Assembly (NCBI GenBank): GCA_903929755.1
Contig: CAIYVZ010000082.1
Span: forward strand, 59,599-123,598
DNA from: an uncultured Acidobacteriia bacterium
GTDB lineage: Bacteria; Acidobacteriota; Terriglobia; Bryobacterales; Bryobacteraceae
Direction of reading: 5' to 3'
DNA length: 64,000 nt
Below, one piece after another: positions 63,863 to 64,000 of this stretch. Position numbers and translations under genes: made by a program. Under the pieces are notes generated by a model. It was given only the letters and a program-made list of their open reading frames with translations, did not search any database and was not told the DNA's origin. Each line of letters begins with the position of its first letter. Positions within the stretch are counted from its first letter, which is position 1.

Positions 63863-64000
63863 GTAACAGTTCAGGTAGGGCGGGAATTCTTGAGTAGGGA
63901 CGTGGGCGGTTGTGCCAGGCGGTGTGAGCGGATGGCGCTGTTGAGGTAGTCGAGAGGGTGACGGTTCTGCATGCGGCAGGTTTGCGTGACGGTCAGCAGG
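63863..64000 (-). mobile_element. Right end of an IS66-family insertion sequence (partial)
   Basis: The terminal transposase codons and, 7 bp beyond the stop, a terminus reading GTAACAGTTCAGG inward from 63863 are seen. IS66-family ends characteristically begin GTAA. The other end and any 8-bp target duplication lie outside the window. Confidence 0.65.
63871..63999 (-). CDS. IS66-family transposase, C-terminal 42 residues
   Basis: Reading from the right edge: LLTVTQTCRMQNRHPLDYLN, then SAIRSHRLAQPPTSLLKNS and a TGA at 63871-63873. The pattern TC(R)xQxRxxLDYLxxAIxxHRxxQPxPSLL is the known C-terminal end of IS66 TnpC transposases. The rest lies outside the window. Confidence 0.75.
   Translation of the reverse strand: MLTVTQTCRMQNRHPLDYLNSAIRSHRLAQPPTSLLKNSRPT

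Overview
The window is 64 kb of GC-rich bacterial chromosome. Its content points to an acidobacterium, most likely of the Solibacter/Bryobacter type (inference from gene families, not from a marker gene). The clues are a planctomycete-type DUF1587/LamG/DUF1592 cytochrome protein, a Tat-exported MmgE/PrpD relic, a PqaA-family hydrolase, a protein with the TGP..EGK..NA..HGL motif, HslUV, and a compact mra/dcw cluster. I found no rRNA, tRNA, CRISPR array or prophage.

Left part (1-9 kb): a DUF1592-type cytochrome protein that runs off the window; a two-gene flavoenzyme operon (sarcosine-oxidase-like plus L-amino-acid-oxidase-like) closed by a strong hairpin; a HEPN/MNT toxin-antitoxin pair with a probable one-base frameshift; an orphan ribbon-helix-helix antitoxin; and a protein of unknown function. 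From 9 to 15.6 kb lies a complete RND efflux operon (permease, adaptor, TolC-type channel). It is followed by a small Cys-rich protein, purS, glmS, an acyltransferase and the wreck of an MmgE/PrpD gene.

Middle (20-36.5 kb): the division and cell-wall cluster mraZ-rsmH-ftsL-ftsI-murE-murF-mraY-murD-ftsW-murG-murC-ftsQ-ftsA-ftsZ. All genes are on the + strand and most overlap or nearly touch. A promoter and periodic GTGG boxes precede mraZ. murB and ddl are absent from the cluster.

36.5-45.5 kb: an alcohol dehydrogenase and a double USP-domain protein on the - strand, then the most striking block, a five-gene porin-cytochrome operon. It encodes an OmcA/MtrC-type decaheme, an MtrA/DmsE-type decaheme, an MtrB-type barrel, a four-heme and a one-heme cytochrome c, 25 haem sites in all. 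This is the expected layout of a conduit moving electrons between periplasm and cell exterior.

Right part (45.5-64 kb): a DinB/APC-permease/GT-C operon; hslV-hslU with a downstream lipoprotein; an extremely acidic small protein preceded by 23-bp tandem repeats; an M20 peptidase; tandem FMN alpha-hydroxy-acid oxidase genes of which the second has lost its catalytic residues; a PqaA hydrolase; nnr/tsaE and a SpoIIE-type phosphatase; an ABM monooxygenase with an iron-type alcohol dehydrogenase; and at the edge an IS66-family transposase end that has cut into a two-gene module of unknown function.

Composition: by eye the + strand is C-rich over roughly 1-15 kb and G-rich over roughly 18-55 kb whatever the gene orientation. 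This may mark a replichore change or a rearrangement.
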